Of a DNA stretch of 64,000 nt, positions 8,161-16,348 are shown piece by piece. Position 1 is the first letter of the stretch. Each line of letters opens with the position of its first letter. The notes below the pieces were generated by a model. The model did no database searches, was not told the origin of the DNA, and was given only the letters and a program-made list of their open reading frames with translations. Position numbers and translations under genes: made by a program. Source of the DNA: Paenibacillus thalictri (GTDB lineage: Bacteria > Bacillota > Bacilli > Paenibacillales > NBRC-103111); NCBI RefSeq assembly GCF_004307995.1, contig NZ_SIRE01000011.1:230984-294983 (forward strand), given 5' to 3'.

Positions 8161-9072
8161 ATGGGGCAATTCAATGCCGATATAACAATTACAGAACAGA
8201 GAAATGAGACTTCTTTGCATATCGATACATTACCCATTTACGATATCGTGGCGTTAATGAACAAGGAAGATAAATCGGTTGCGCTTGCCGTGGAGTCGGC
8301 GCTTCCGCAAATATCCGCGGCGGTCGAAGCTATCGCGGCTGCTGTAAAGCAGGGCGGCCGGTTGTTTTATATCGGCGCTGGAACGAGCGGCCGGTTGGGC
8401 ATACTGGACGCTTCCGAATGTCCGCCTACGTATGGCGTCGCCCCGGAACTTGTGGTCGGCATCATCGCCGGAGGATCGGCGGCCATTACGCGTTCGATCG
8501 AAAATGCAGAGGACGATCCGGAAGCAGGCCGGCGCGATATTACCGCCGTCATTACGGCGAAGGACGTGCTGGTCGGGATCGCCTCCAGCGGCACGACGCC
8601 ATATGTGCTGGGCGCATTGGCGGAAGCCAAACGAATCGGCGCGATCACGGTGGGACTCAGCTGCAATACCAATACGCCGATCAGCGCGGCTTCCGATTAT
8701 GCGATCGAAGTTCCGGTAGGCCCGGAGATCGTCACCGGCTCCACCCGGCTGAAGGCGGGCACGGCCACCAAGATGGTGCTGAACATGATGTCGACGGCAA
8801 CGATGATCCAGCTTGGCAAAGTATACGGCAATTTGATGGTTAACGTTCAGGCGACCAATGCCAAGCTGCGCAAACGTGTAGTGAAAATCGTCATGGAAGC
8901 GACGGGCGCCGATGAAGCGACGGCTGCCGCTTATAGCCAAGAGGCAAATGGCGACGCCCGGATTGCGATTCTGATGCTCAAGATGGGGATTACCGCAGAG
9001 CAGGCGGCGGGTGCCTTGGAGCAGATGAACGGGCATTTCGGCAATACGGTACACTTGCTGGAAACCCAATAA
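8161..9072 (+). CDS. murQ: N-acetylmuramic acid 6-phosphate etherase
   Basis: 303 residues, the normal length. An SIS-type sugar-phosphate isomerase fold carries the family signature IGAGTSGRLGILDASECPPT (residues ~71-90) with Glu86, and SIENAEDDP with Glu114 as the second catalytic glutamate. MurQ removes the D-lactyl ether from MurNAc-6-phosphate to give GlcNAc-6-phosphate and D-lactate in the cytoplasm. ATG 8161 follows GGGAGG; a TTG at 8146 lacks an RBS. It is the last gene of the operon and a terminator follows. Its substrate is phosphorylated, but an ABC importer delivers free sugar, so a kinase must come from elsewhere. Confidence 0.95.
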   Translation: MGQFNADITITEQRNETSLHIDTLPIYDIVALMNKEDKSVALAVESALPQISAAVEAIAAAVKQGGRLFYIGAGTSGRLGILDASECPPTYGVAPELVVGIIAGGSAAITRSIENAEDDPEAGRRDITAVITAKDVLVGIASSGTTPYVLGALAEAKRIGAITVGLSCNTNTPISAASDYAIEVPVGPEIVTGSTRLKAGTATKMVLNMMSTATMIQLGKVYGNLMVNVQATNAKLRKRVVKIVMEATGADEATAAAYSQEANGDARIAILMLKMGITAEQAAGALEQMNGHFGNTVHLLETQ

Positions 9073-9088
9073 GCGCACGGTAACCGAT

Positions 9089-9140
9089 GCGCCAAAGCTT
9101 AAGACCGTTGAGGCGGTCCGACAGCTTTGGCGCTTTTTTT
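9089..9140 (+). terminator. Rho-independent terminator after murQ
   Basis: GCGCCAAAGCT (9089-9099) pairs with AGCTTTGGCGC (9123-9133), followed by seven T residues. It marks the end of the 2116-9072 operon. Confidence 0.92.
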
Positions 9141-9337
9141 GCATTTTCATGGCCCTACGATTGTCAACTTGTAATTATTTCTTGCAGCTTGCAAAATAGT
9201 TTAATAGAATATATTTCGTATAAGTAATATTTTGCGCCCCATGGGTAAACCATCCGCAGCATCCAGAAACAACTAATGACTTTTTGCGAATTGGAGCATA
9301 ATGAAAAAAGATCATTTTGGTGAGGAGATCAGCTTGA

Positions 9338-11362
9338 ATGGAGACGTTCTTAGTCATTTTAATACTGCTGGCGCTGCTGGGCGTATCAAACATCATCAAC
9401 CGGGTCATTCCGTTTGTGCCTGTTCCGTTAATCCAGATCGCGTTAGGCGTTATTGTCGCCCAGATGCCTTCGGGTATTCACCTGCCGCTCGAACCGGAGC
9501 TGTTTTTTGTGCTGTTTATTGCTCCGCTTTTGTTTAATGACGGTAAGCGGACTCCACGCGACGAGTTGTGGAATTTGCGCGCGCCGATCTTGCTGCTCGC
9601 CGTAGGGCTTGTGTTTATCACCGTGCTGGTCGCGGGTTACGCCATTCATTGGCTTATTCCGACGATCCCGCTTGCAGCGGCGTTTGGCCTTGCTGCCATC
9701 TTATCGCCGACCGATGCGGTTGCCGTCGGTTCGCTGGCGGGACGCATTAATTTGCCCAAGCGCATTCTCCATTTGCTTGAAGGGGAAGCGCTGATGAACG
9801 ACGCTTCGGGTCTTGTCGCTTTTAAATTTGCTATCGCCGCGGCCTTAACCGGCGTATTCTCCTTGCCTCAAGCGACGGTCAGTTTTTTTATCATATCCAT
9901 CGGCGGGGTCGTGATCGGCGTTGTCATGTCGATGATGATGATTTGGCTGCGGATGCTGCTGCGGCGGTTCGGGATGGAAGATGTTACCGTACATATGATC
10001 ATTCAGATCATTACTCCGTTTCTGCTGTATCTGGTCGCTGAGGAATTCGGCATGTCCGGCATTTTGGCGGCGGTTGCGGGAGGCATCGTGCATGCCGTCG
10101 AGCAGGATAATTCGCAATCCACGATGATCAAACTGCAGATGGTGTCGGCCAATACGTGGTCGGTGATCCTCTTTGTGCTGAACGGTCTTGTGTTTGTCAT
10201 ATTGGGGTTGCAAATTCCCGCCGTGTCCAGCGTCATCTTTCGAGATCCCCACTACAGCAATTATCAATCGCTTGGGTACATAGTCATCATCTACGTGCTG
10301 CTGATCGTTTTGCGGTTTTTGTGGATTTCGCTGTACACCAGATTTTACCAATACAAAGGTGGCGAATCGCCGGGGATTAAATCGATCGTGCTGACCTCGC
10401 TTTCCGGGGTGCGCGGTGCGGTAACGCTGGCGGGCGCATTCTCCATTCCGCTGTTTCTGGAGGACGGCAGTCCGTTTCCGGAACGCAATCTGATCATTTT
10501 TGTGGCGGCCGGGGTCATTCTCATCTCGCTTATTTTGGCGAGCGTGCTGCTGCCGCTGCTGACCAAAGAGAAGGAAACGATGGATGAAGCGGAAGAAGAG
10601 CAGCTGGAAAACAATGTGCAGATTCAGATCATGAACGCCGCTATCAAAGCGGTCAAGCTGGAACAAAACGACGACAATGAGGCAGCCGCACACTCCGTTA
10701 TTCTGGAGTACAAAAGATGGATCCAGCAGCTGGTTGCTACCGACCGCGAACGCTCTCATTTTCAATCGCGCGAAAAGGAAGCGGAGCTGCGGCAGATCGC
10801 CTTCAATAAGGAGCGGGAGGTGGCGCGCGAGCTGATTGCGGGCGGGGAGCTGAGCCCGATGGCGGCCGTGTTTTTTAAGAAGACACTCGATCAGACGGAG
10901 CTGATATTGGCCAACCGGTTTCATGTGTGGAGAATTTTGTTCAGTGTGCTGCTCAAGCGGATCAAAGGAGCGTTGTTTGGCGGCAAAGACAATAAAATGA
11001 AAAAACTTACGGAACGCGACGAAGAAAAACTGAAGAAACTGAAGGTCAAAACCTCGGAAGCGGCGATTGCGGAACTCAGACAACATATGACTAAAGAAAA
11101 CGAAGCCGCGGCTTTGAATCTGATCGCTTATTATAGCACGATTATCGAAAGGTTGTGCCGGATGCCGGCACCCAATCAAACCGAAGACGAATGCTACTGT
11201 GAGCAAAAGAAAGAGCTCCATACCGCCGCCATTCAAGCGGAACGGGACGCCGTGCAGGCTCTTTTCGAAAAAGGCGAAATCAACCGTGCGACAGCAAATA
11301 AGCTGCGGCAGCATATCAGCTTCCGGGAAGCCGCCGTGTTTGAAGAGGATGAAATCGGTTAG
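9338..11362 (+). CDS. Na+/H+ antiporter, CPA1 (NhaP) family
   Basis: 674 residues. The first ~410 form 12-13 membrane helices with CPA1 marks: AAILSPTDAVAVG, EGEALMNDASGLV (the conserved Asn-Asp) and SGVRGAVTLAGAF. A long charged cytoplasmic tail (~260 residues, rich in Glu/Lys helices) follows and is probably regulatory. It would exchange Na+ or K+ for H+ at the cell membrane. ATG 9338 has GAGGAG about 10 bp upstream. It stands alone between the murQ terminator and araR. No cation specificity can be assigned. Confidence 0.9.
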   Translation: METFLVILILLALLGVSNIINRVIPFVPVPLIQIALGVIVAQMPSGIHLPLEPELFFVLFIAPLLFNDGKRTPRDELWNLRAPILLLAVGLVFITVLVAGYAIHWLIPTIPLAAAFGLAAILSPTDAVAVGSLAGRINLPKRILHLLEGEALMNDASGLVAFKFAIAAALTGVFSLPQATVSFFIISIGGVVIGVVMSMMMIWLRMLLRRFGMEDVTVHMIIQIITPFLLYLVAEEFGMSGILAAVAGGIVHAVEQDNSQSTMIKLQMVSANTWSVILFVLNGLVFVILGLQIPAVSSVIFRDPHYSNYQSLGYIVIIYVLLIVLRFLWISLYTRFYQYKGGESPGIKSIVLTSLSGVRGAVTLAGAFSIPLFLEDGSPFPERNLIIFVAAGVILISLILASVLLPLLTKEKETMDEAEEEQLENNVQIQIMNAAIKAVKLEQNDDNEAAAHSVILEYKRWIQQLVATDRERSHFQSREKEAELRQIAFNKEREVARELIAGGELSPMAAVFFKKTLDQTELILANRFHVWRILFSVLLKRIKGALFGGKDNKMKKLTERDEEKLKKLKVKTSEAAIAELRQHMTKENEAAALNLIAYYSTIIERLCRMPAPNQTEDECYCEQKKELHTAAIQAERDAVQALFEKGEINRATANKLRQHISFREAAVFEEDEIG

Positions 11363-11401
11363 CCTGGCAGGGCATAAACAGGGCCGACTCATTTTCTGAA
11401 A

Positions 11402-11434
11402 ATATGTACATACAACTTCCGGTAATGGTATAAT
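11402..11434 (+). promoter_or_regulatory. araR promoter with overlapping AraR-like operator
   Basis: -10 TATAAT at 11429-11434 and -35 TGTACA at 11405-11410, 18-bp spacer. Bases 11402-11417 (ATATGTACATACAACT) match 13 of 16 positions of the perfect operator in front of araD (32716). The match covers the -35, consistent with autorepression. Confidence 0.6.
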
Positions 11435-11484
11435 GGTGAATACGTGTTTGAGTCACCAGATTGGTTTAAGGAGCAGTAGGAGTC

Positions 11485-12591
11485 ATGTCGCAGCACAAAG
11501 CGGTGCCGAAATATTTGCAGTTAAAGCAGGAAATACTGGGATGGTTTGAAGTGGGGCAGCTGAAGGAAGGCGATCAGATGCCAACGGAGCATGAAATCGC
11601 CGAGCGGTTTCAGATGAGCCGTCAGACCGTACGCCAGACGTTTGGCGAGCTGGAACGGGAAGGCTGGCTGCAGCGCATGCAGGGCAGGGGCACTTTCGTA
11701 TCCCGGCCGGGTGTATCCGGTTATGCGGGCCAAAATCAAGAAATTCGCACTATCGGTGTAGTGACCACATACATATCGGATTATATTTTTCCTCATATTG
11801 TGCGCGGGGCGGAGGCAGCACTTCGCGGCAGAGGTTACCGGATGCTGTTGTCCAGCACGGACAACGACAAGCTGAAGGAGCGGGAAAACCTGGAGATGAT
11901 GCTGGGCCAGCCGCTCAGCGGCATTATGATCGAACCGACGCGCAGCGCGGAAGGCAATCCGAATTTGGATTTATATTTATCGTTGGATTATAAAAACATT
12001 CCTTATATTATGATTAATGAACGGTATACCGAACTGAATTGCCCGGTGATCAAAGTGGACGACGAGGCGGGGGCTTATAAGGCGGCTGCGCATTTGATCG
12101 AACTCGGCCACCGGCATATCGCCGGTTTTTTCAAAATGGACGATCTGCAGGGAGTGAACCGGCTGAAAGGTTTTTTGCGGGCCCATCATGAACGCAAGGT
12201 GCCGCTGCTGCCGGATTCCGTCGTACATTACACGACCGGAGAAAAGGAAACAAGGCCATATGAGGCGGCGCTGCGGTTGCTGCAGCAGGAGACGGGAGCG
12301 AGGCCTTCGGCTTTCGTATGCTACAATGACGAGCTTGCCGTCAAGCTGCTCGAGGCGGCCCGGCAGCTCGGCTTAAGCGTACCCGAGCAGCTGTCGGTTG
12401 TCGGCTTCGACGATTCCTCGCTGGCCACCGCAACCGAGGTGAAGCTGACGACGCTGACGCATCCGAAAGCGGAGCTCGGCCGATTGGCGGCGGAATGGCT
12501 GATGGACATGATCGAAGGCAAGCAGCCGGCGCAAGCCTCCTATATGTACGAACCGGAATTGATCGTAAGAGACTCTACCCGCGCGGTATAG
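11485..12591 (+). CDS. araR: Arabinose repressor AraR (GntR DNA-binding domain + LacI-type sensor)
   Basis: 368 residues. A GntR winged helix occupies residues ~1-75 (MPTEHEIAERFQMSRQTVRQ... GRGTFVS). A LacI/GalR periplasmic-binding-like domain follows from IRTIGVVTTYISDYIFPHIV. This unusual fusion and the TTYISDYIFP stretch are characteristic of Bacillus AraR, which releases DNA when L-arabinose binds. ATG 11485 is preceded by AAGGAGCAGTAGGAG. The cognate operon araDBA lies 21 kb downstream with a perfect 16-bp operator, and a weaker operator covers this gene's own promoter. A terminator hairpin overlaps the stop. Confidence 0.93.
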   Translation: MSQHKAVPKYLQLKQEILGWFEVGQLKEGDQMPTEHEIAERFQMSRQTVRQTFGELEREGWLQRMQGRGTFVSRPGVSGYAGQNQEIRTIGVVTTYISDYIFPHIVRGAEAALRGRGYRMLLSSTDNDKLKERENLEMMLGQPLSGIMIEPTRSAEGNPNLDLYLSLDYKNIPYIMINERYTELNCPVIKVDDEAGAYKAAAHLIELGHRHIAGFFKMDDLQGVNRLKGFLRAHHERKVPLLPDSVVHYTTGEKETRPYEAALRLLQQETGARPSAFVCYNDELAVKLLEAARQLGLSVPEQLSVVGFDDSSLATATEVKLTTLTHPKAELGRLAAEWLMDMIEGKQPAQASYMYEPELIVRDSTRAV

Positions 12592-12601
12592 TCTCTTTTT
12601 T
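12567..12601 (+). terminator. Rho-independent terminator overlapping the araR stop
   Basis: AAGAGACT (12567-12574) pairs with AGTCTCTT (12590-12597) and runs into six T residues. The 5' arm lies inside the coding sequence. Confidence 0.8.
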
Positions 12602-12951
12602 AATGCGGTGGGCGTGCGGAATAAAAGTCCCTGCCGGATTCTGGTTTTTGGCAGACGCAGGTGCCTGAACTCGAATTGTGCGCTTCCCATAATAGGGAAT
12701 TTGCATTTGCGCAACTTCTTCCGGCGCCGCGCCAAACAAGCTCAGATCTTTCCGCTGCCGGAAAAAAATCTGAGCATGTAAATGGTGTGATTGGTTGCGC
12801 AATCCGGCGTCGGGTGCGGGATGCGGCGCCAGAAACTTGGCGGCAAATGAGGCCGAAACGCCGCAGCATCATGCACAGCGTGGGGTTCGACCGCCACCAT
12901 GCGACGCCGGGACGCGCACTCGGAATTTGCGTGTGTTGGAAAATATGGCGA
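12602..12951. other. Convergent intergenic region with a dispersed repeat
   Basis: About 350 bases between the araR terminator and the stop of the leftward dehydratase gene. Open frames here lack RBSs. The only recognisable element is a reverse-oriented copy of the ACACGTGCAAATTCCGA-type repeat at 12913-12937. No clear terminator was found for the leftward operon. Confidence 0.5.
12913..12937 (-). repeat. Dispersed ACACG(T)GCAAATTCCGA repeat, copy 1
   Basis: On the minus strand it reads ACACGCAAATTCCGAGTGCG. Related copies lie at 35164 and 57921 on the plus strand. In copies 1 and 2 a GTTCGACC motif follows about 30 bp further on; copy 3 has GTTTCAACC. Confidence 0.55.
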
Positions 12952-14640
12952 TTATTTATCCGTTTCTTCGGGAAGCAGGAAATCGAAGTCGCAGCCTTCG
13001 TCGGCCTGCAGCACATGCTCCCGGTACAGCCGCGTATAACCTCTGCCTTGAATGACCGGAGGGGACCATTCGTTTTGCCGTCTGGCCAGTTCCTCGACGG
13101 GTACGAGCAGCTGCAGCCGCCGCTGCTCCACGTCCAGCTCGATTTCGTCGCCGGTACGCACCAGCGCGATGACACCGCCGACCGCCGCTTCCGGCGTAAC
13201 GTGCAAAACGACGGTGCCAAAAGCGGTGCCGCTCATCCGCGCGTCGGAGATGCGCACCATATCGCGTACGCCTTGCTTCAGCAGCTTCTCCGGTATCGGC
13301 AGCATGCCGACCTCCGGCATGCCCGGCGCGCCAATCGGACCGGCGTTTTGCAGCACGAGGATGTCTTCCGGCGATACTTCGAGCAGCGGGTCGTTAATAC
13401 GCGTTTCCAGATCCTCCACCGAAGTAAAAACAACCGCTTTGCCGCGGTGCTTCAGCAGTGATTTGGAGGCTGCTTTTGTTTTGATCACGGCGCCGCGCGG
13501 CGCCAAATTGCCGTGTAGCACGGCGATACCGCCTTCCGGATGCAGCGGGTTATCGTAAGGGCGGACGATGTCGCGGTATGTCTCGGAAATCGTCACATCT
13601 TTCAGCCATTCGCCCAACGTTTCGCCGGTAATCGTCATTTCGCCGAGATGCAGCAGGGGAGATAGCTCCTTGAGCACGGCAGGGGCGCCGCCTGCACGGT
13701 ACAAGTCTTCCATCTGGTATTTCCCGGCCGGTCGTAAGTTGGCCAAAAATGGGGTCGTCCGGCTTAATTCGTCGAATAAGCCAAGCGGCAGCTCAATGCC
13801 CAGCCGGCCGGCAATCGCGATCAAGTGAATGACCGCATTGGAGGAGCCGCCGACCGCCATCAGTAGGCGGATCGCATTTTCGAAGCTGTTCCGGGTCAAA
13901 ATTTTGGAAGGGGTGAGCTTCAGCTTGACCGCTTCCACAATACATTTGCCGGTTTCCTGCGCGGCGGCCATCCGTTTGTTGTGGGTTGCGGGAATAGCCG
14001 CCGCTCCCGGCAGCATCAAGCCAAGCGCTTCGGAGCAGACCGCCATCGTGCTGGCGCTGCCCATGACCATGCAATGTCCGGCGGTAGGGGCTAACGCTTC
14101 GTTGATTTTGACCAGCTCCGCTTCGCTTACGCTGCCGCCGCGGTATTCCTGCCAAAAATACCGGCAGTCGGAGCAGGCGCCGAGCGTGCGGCCTTCGTAT
14201 TCGCCGTTGGCCATCGGCCCGCCGGTAAACATAATGGCGGGAATATCCGCGCTGGCGGCTCCCATCAGCTGCGCCGGGGTCACTTTGTCGCAGCCGCCGA
14301 GCAAGACGACGCCGTCAATCGGCTGGGCGCGGATCATTTCTTCCGTATCCATGGCCGCCAGGTTGCGGTACAGCATCGTGGTCGGGCTGGTGTTGATTTC
14401 GCCTAGCGAAATGGTGGGAAACTCGAGCGGTACGCCGCCGGCCATCACAACGCCGCGTTTGATCGCTTCGATCAGCGGGCCGAGGTGGGAGTGGCAGCGG
14501 TTGACTTCGCTGAACGTATTGCAGATGCCGATGATCGGCTTGTCGAAATCTTCCTCGCTATATCCGAGATGACGGTTAAAGGCTCTGCGCAAAAATTGGC
14601 TGAAGCCGCGGTCTCCATATGATGTAACAGCTTTGGTCAT
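12952..14640 (-). CDS. IlvD/EDD-family sugar-acid dehydratase
   Basis: 562 residues. The family marks are CNTFSEVNRCHSHL, LLGGCDKVTPAQLMG (iron-sulfur cysteine) and GACSDC. Members dehydrate dihydroxy-acids or aldonates (phosphogluconate, arabonate, xylonate, dihydroxyisovalerate) through an Fe-S cluster. Lacking a branched-chain operon and lying beside a UxaA dehydratase and an HpaI aldolase, it probably makes a 2-keto-3-deoxy sugar acid. The ATG at 14640 follows GGAGG 9 bases upstream; an in-frame start further out (14679) has no RBS. It is the last gene of the leftward operon. Confidence 0.88.
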   Translation of the reverse strand: MTKAVTSYGDRGFSQFLRRAFNRHLGYSEEDFDKPIIGICNTFSEVNRCHSHLGPLIEAIKRGVVMAGGVPLEFPTISLGEINTSPTTMLYRNLAAMDTEEMIRAQPIDGVVLLGGCDKVTPAQLMGAASADIPAIMFTGGPMANGEYEGRTLGACSDCRYFWQEYRGGSVSEAELVKINEALAPTAGHCMVMGSASTMAVCSEALGLMLPGAAAIPATHNKRMAAAQETGKCIVEAVKLKLTPSKILTRNSFENAIRLLMAVGGSSNAVIHLIAIAGRLGIELPLGLFDELSRTTPFLANLRPAGKYQMEDLYRAGGAPAVLKELSPLLHLGEMTITGETLGEWLKDVTISETYRDIVRPYDNPLHPEGGIAVLHGNLAPRGAVIKTKAASKSLLKHRGKAVVFTSVEDLETRINDPLLEVSPEDILVLQNAGPIGAPGMPEVGMLPIPEKLLKQGVRDMVRISDARMSGTAFGTVVLHVTPEAAVGGVIALVRTGDEIELDVEQRRLQLLVPVEELARRQNEWSPPVIQGRGYTRLYREHVLQADEGCDFDFLLPEETDK

Positions 14641-14767
14641 GTTCGCGAACCTCCAAAGGGTTGTTTTATCGGCTCTCACAGGCGGCAGGCGGCGGAACGC
14701 CGGAGCGTGTCCCGCGATCGCCGGTCATAAATACATATTTGCCGCTTTATTCCCGCCGGACCGGCTC

Positions 14768-15943
14768 CTATGGCAGGCGGGTGACGCAAAATTGCTCGTC
14801 ATGTCCAAGCAGCTCGGACTTGGTCATTTTGCCGGAAGCGACGTCGACGATTTCCCGGTATATGTCTTCGCCCATCGCTTGCAGGCTTGATTCGCCGGTC
14901 AATACGCGGCCTGCGTTAATGTCGATATTTTCTTTCATCTTGGTATATGTAGTCGGATTGCCGGTAATTTTGATGACAGGGACCCCCGGAAATCCGGTAG
15001 GTGTTCCCCGGCCGGTCGGAAACAAGATGATTTGCGCACCCGCCGCCACTTGGCCGGTCGATACTTCCCCGTCGTGACCGGGGGAATCGAGCAGCAGCAG
15101 CCCTTTGGCCGTCGGCGTCATGCCGTATTGCACGGTTCCGCTGAACGGGGCGCTGCCGGATTTTTTCATGCTGCCAAGCGATTTCTCGACAACGCTGGAC
15201 AATCCGCCGTCATAATTGCCTTTGGAGATGAGATGGGTACGGCTGGCGTTGCTCGACTGCTGCGTCTGGCGGCGCAGCTTCTCCTCCGTGCGGGCGATAA
15301 TGCCGCGAATTTCCGCGGCGACGGTATCGTTTGCGGCGCGGCGCGCCAAAATGTCTTCGGTGCCGATCAGCTCGGTTATTTCACTGAGGATGGACGAGCC
15401 GCCGCGGGCGACAAGTTTATCCGAAGCGATGCCCAGAGCCGGATTGGCAATTAGCCCCGAAGTCATATCGGAGCCGCCGCAGTTAAGGCCGATCGTCAAA
15501 TGGCTGACCGGCGCTGCCTCGCGTGTTTGGCTGGAGGCGATCTGCTGCATTTCGCGCGCGTATTTCGTACCTTGCTGGATGGCGGCCAGCGAATCGCCTT
15601 CCTGCTGGATCACCACCGTGGCCAGCATCTTTTGCGTCGGGGCAATGCCGTCGGCGAGCTCGTAAGGCGAAAAGCGCTCGCAGCCGAGACCAACAACAAC
15701 GACGCCGGCGAAATTCGGATTGCGGCCGATTTGGATCAGCGTTTTGGCCGTAACCTCCAAATCTTCGCCCACCTGGCTGCAGCCGACGGGATGACGGAAA
15801 TAAATCGAACCCGGCACTTGGTAAGCGATACGTTCGGCGACTTTGGCCGAGCAGAAGACGGAAGGGATGATCGCGATCAGGTTGCGCACGCCCACCGAGC
15901 CGTCCTTGCGGTAATAGCCCATAAATGTGTCCGGCATCGACAT
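14768..15943 (-). CDS. UxaA-family dehydratase, large (catalytic) subunit
   Basis: 391 residues that match the C-terminal catalytic part of altronate/galactarate dehydratases (UxaA/GarD) and of sulfolactate lyase SuyB. Marks are GVRNLIAIIPSVFCSAKVAE, FRHPVGCSQ, GLNCGGSD and PTGRGTPTGFPGVPVIKITGN. These iron-dependent enzymes remove water from a sugar acid to give a 2-keto-3-deoxy acid. The small SAF subunit is encoded separately just upstream: its TAA is directly followed by this ATG, so translation is coupled. The IlvD/EDD gene follows downstream. Exact substrate (altronate, galactarate or other aldonate) is not decided by the sequence. Confidence 0.88.
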   Translation of the reverse strand: MSMPDTFMGYYRKDGSVGVRNLIAIIPSVFCSAKVAERIAYQVPGSIYFRHPVGCSQVGEDLEVTAKTLIQIGRNPNFAGVVVVGLGCERFSPYELADGIAPTQKMLATVVIQQEGDSLAAIQQGTKYAREMQQIASSQTREAAPVSHLTIGLNCGGSDMTSGLIANPALGIASDKLVARGGSSILSEITELIGTEDILARRAANDTVAAEIRGIIARTEEKLRRQTQQSSNASRTHLISKGNYDGGLSSVVEKSLGSMKKSGSAPFSGTVQYGMTPTAKGLLLLDSPGHDGEVSTGQVAAGAQIILFPTGRGTPTGFPGVPVIKITGNPTTYTKMKENIDINAGRVLTGESSLQAMGEDIYREIVDVASGKMTKSELLGHDEQFCVTRLP

Positions 15944-16258
15944 TTATTTAAGCCCTCTTTCGCAGTACATATTGTGGTTGTGCACCCAGCCGCCTTTGCG
16001 GAGCGGGGCGGACATTTTGCCGATTTCTTCCCCGTATTTCAATACGGGCTCATGCTCTTGAAAATCGCGCAGGGCGATTTTATGGCCGAATGCAATCGTT
16101 TCTACCGCCGTGATTTTTTCATGGCGATCCTCCGGATACCTGACCGTGCAGCGGTCGCCCTGATGCAGCGCGGTTAAGGCGACGGCGACGTTATCGCGCG
16201 GATCGAGAACAAGCGCGGTTTTGGTTTCGCTGTCTGCGGCGAACGGCTCTTTGCTCAT
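15944..16258 (-). CDS. UxaA-family dehydratase, small SAF-domain subunit
   Basis: 104 residues. An SAF domain carries the LDPRDNVAVAL, AFGHKIALRDF and VLKYGEEIGKMSAPLRKGGWVHNHNM marks seen at the N-terminus of UxaA/GarD and in SuyA. It acts as the substrate-gating part of a two-subunit dehydratase with the next gene's product. ATG 16258 has AAGGAGG upstream. In many bacteria both parts are one polypeptide; here they are split, as in the SuyA/SuyB type. Confidence 0.88.
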   Translation of the reverse strand: MSKEPFAADSETKTALVLDPRDNVAVALTALHQGDRCTVRYPEDRHEKITAVETIAFGHKIALRDFQEHEPVLKYGEEIGKMSAPLRKGGWVHNHNMYCERGLK

Positions 16259-16348
16259 GACTGCCTCCTTACTGTGCGGTTTAGGGAATTGGCACGCTTC
16301 CTCTAATCTAATGGAGTGAAAAAAATTGTATAGCGGCTTTTCTTAACG

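Noticed and set aside
9845..11392. Long minus-strand frame opposite the Na+/H+ antiporter gene
   Set aside because: Although 515 codons long, it encodes His/Gln/Arg-rich low-complexity sequence typical of the antisense of a membrane protein gene, whereas the plus strand has full CPA1 motifs.
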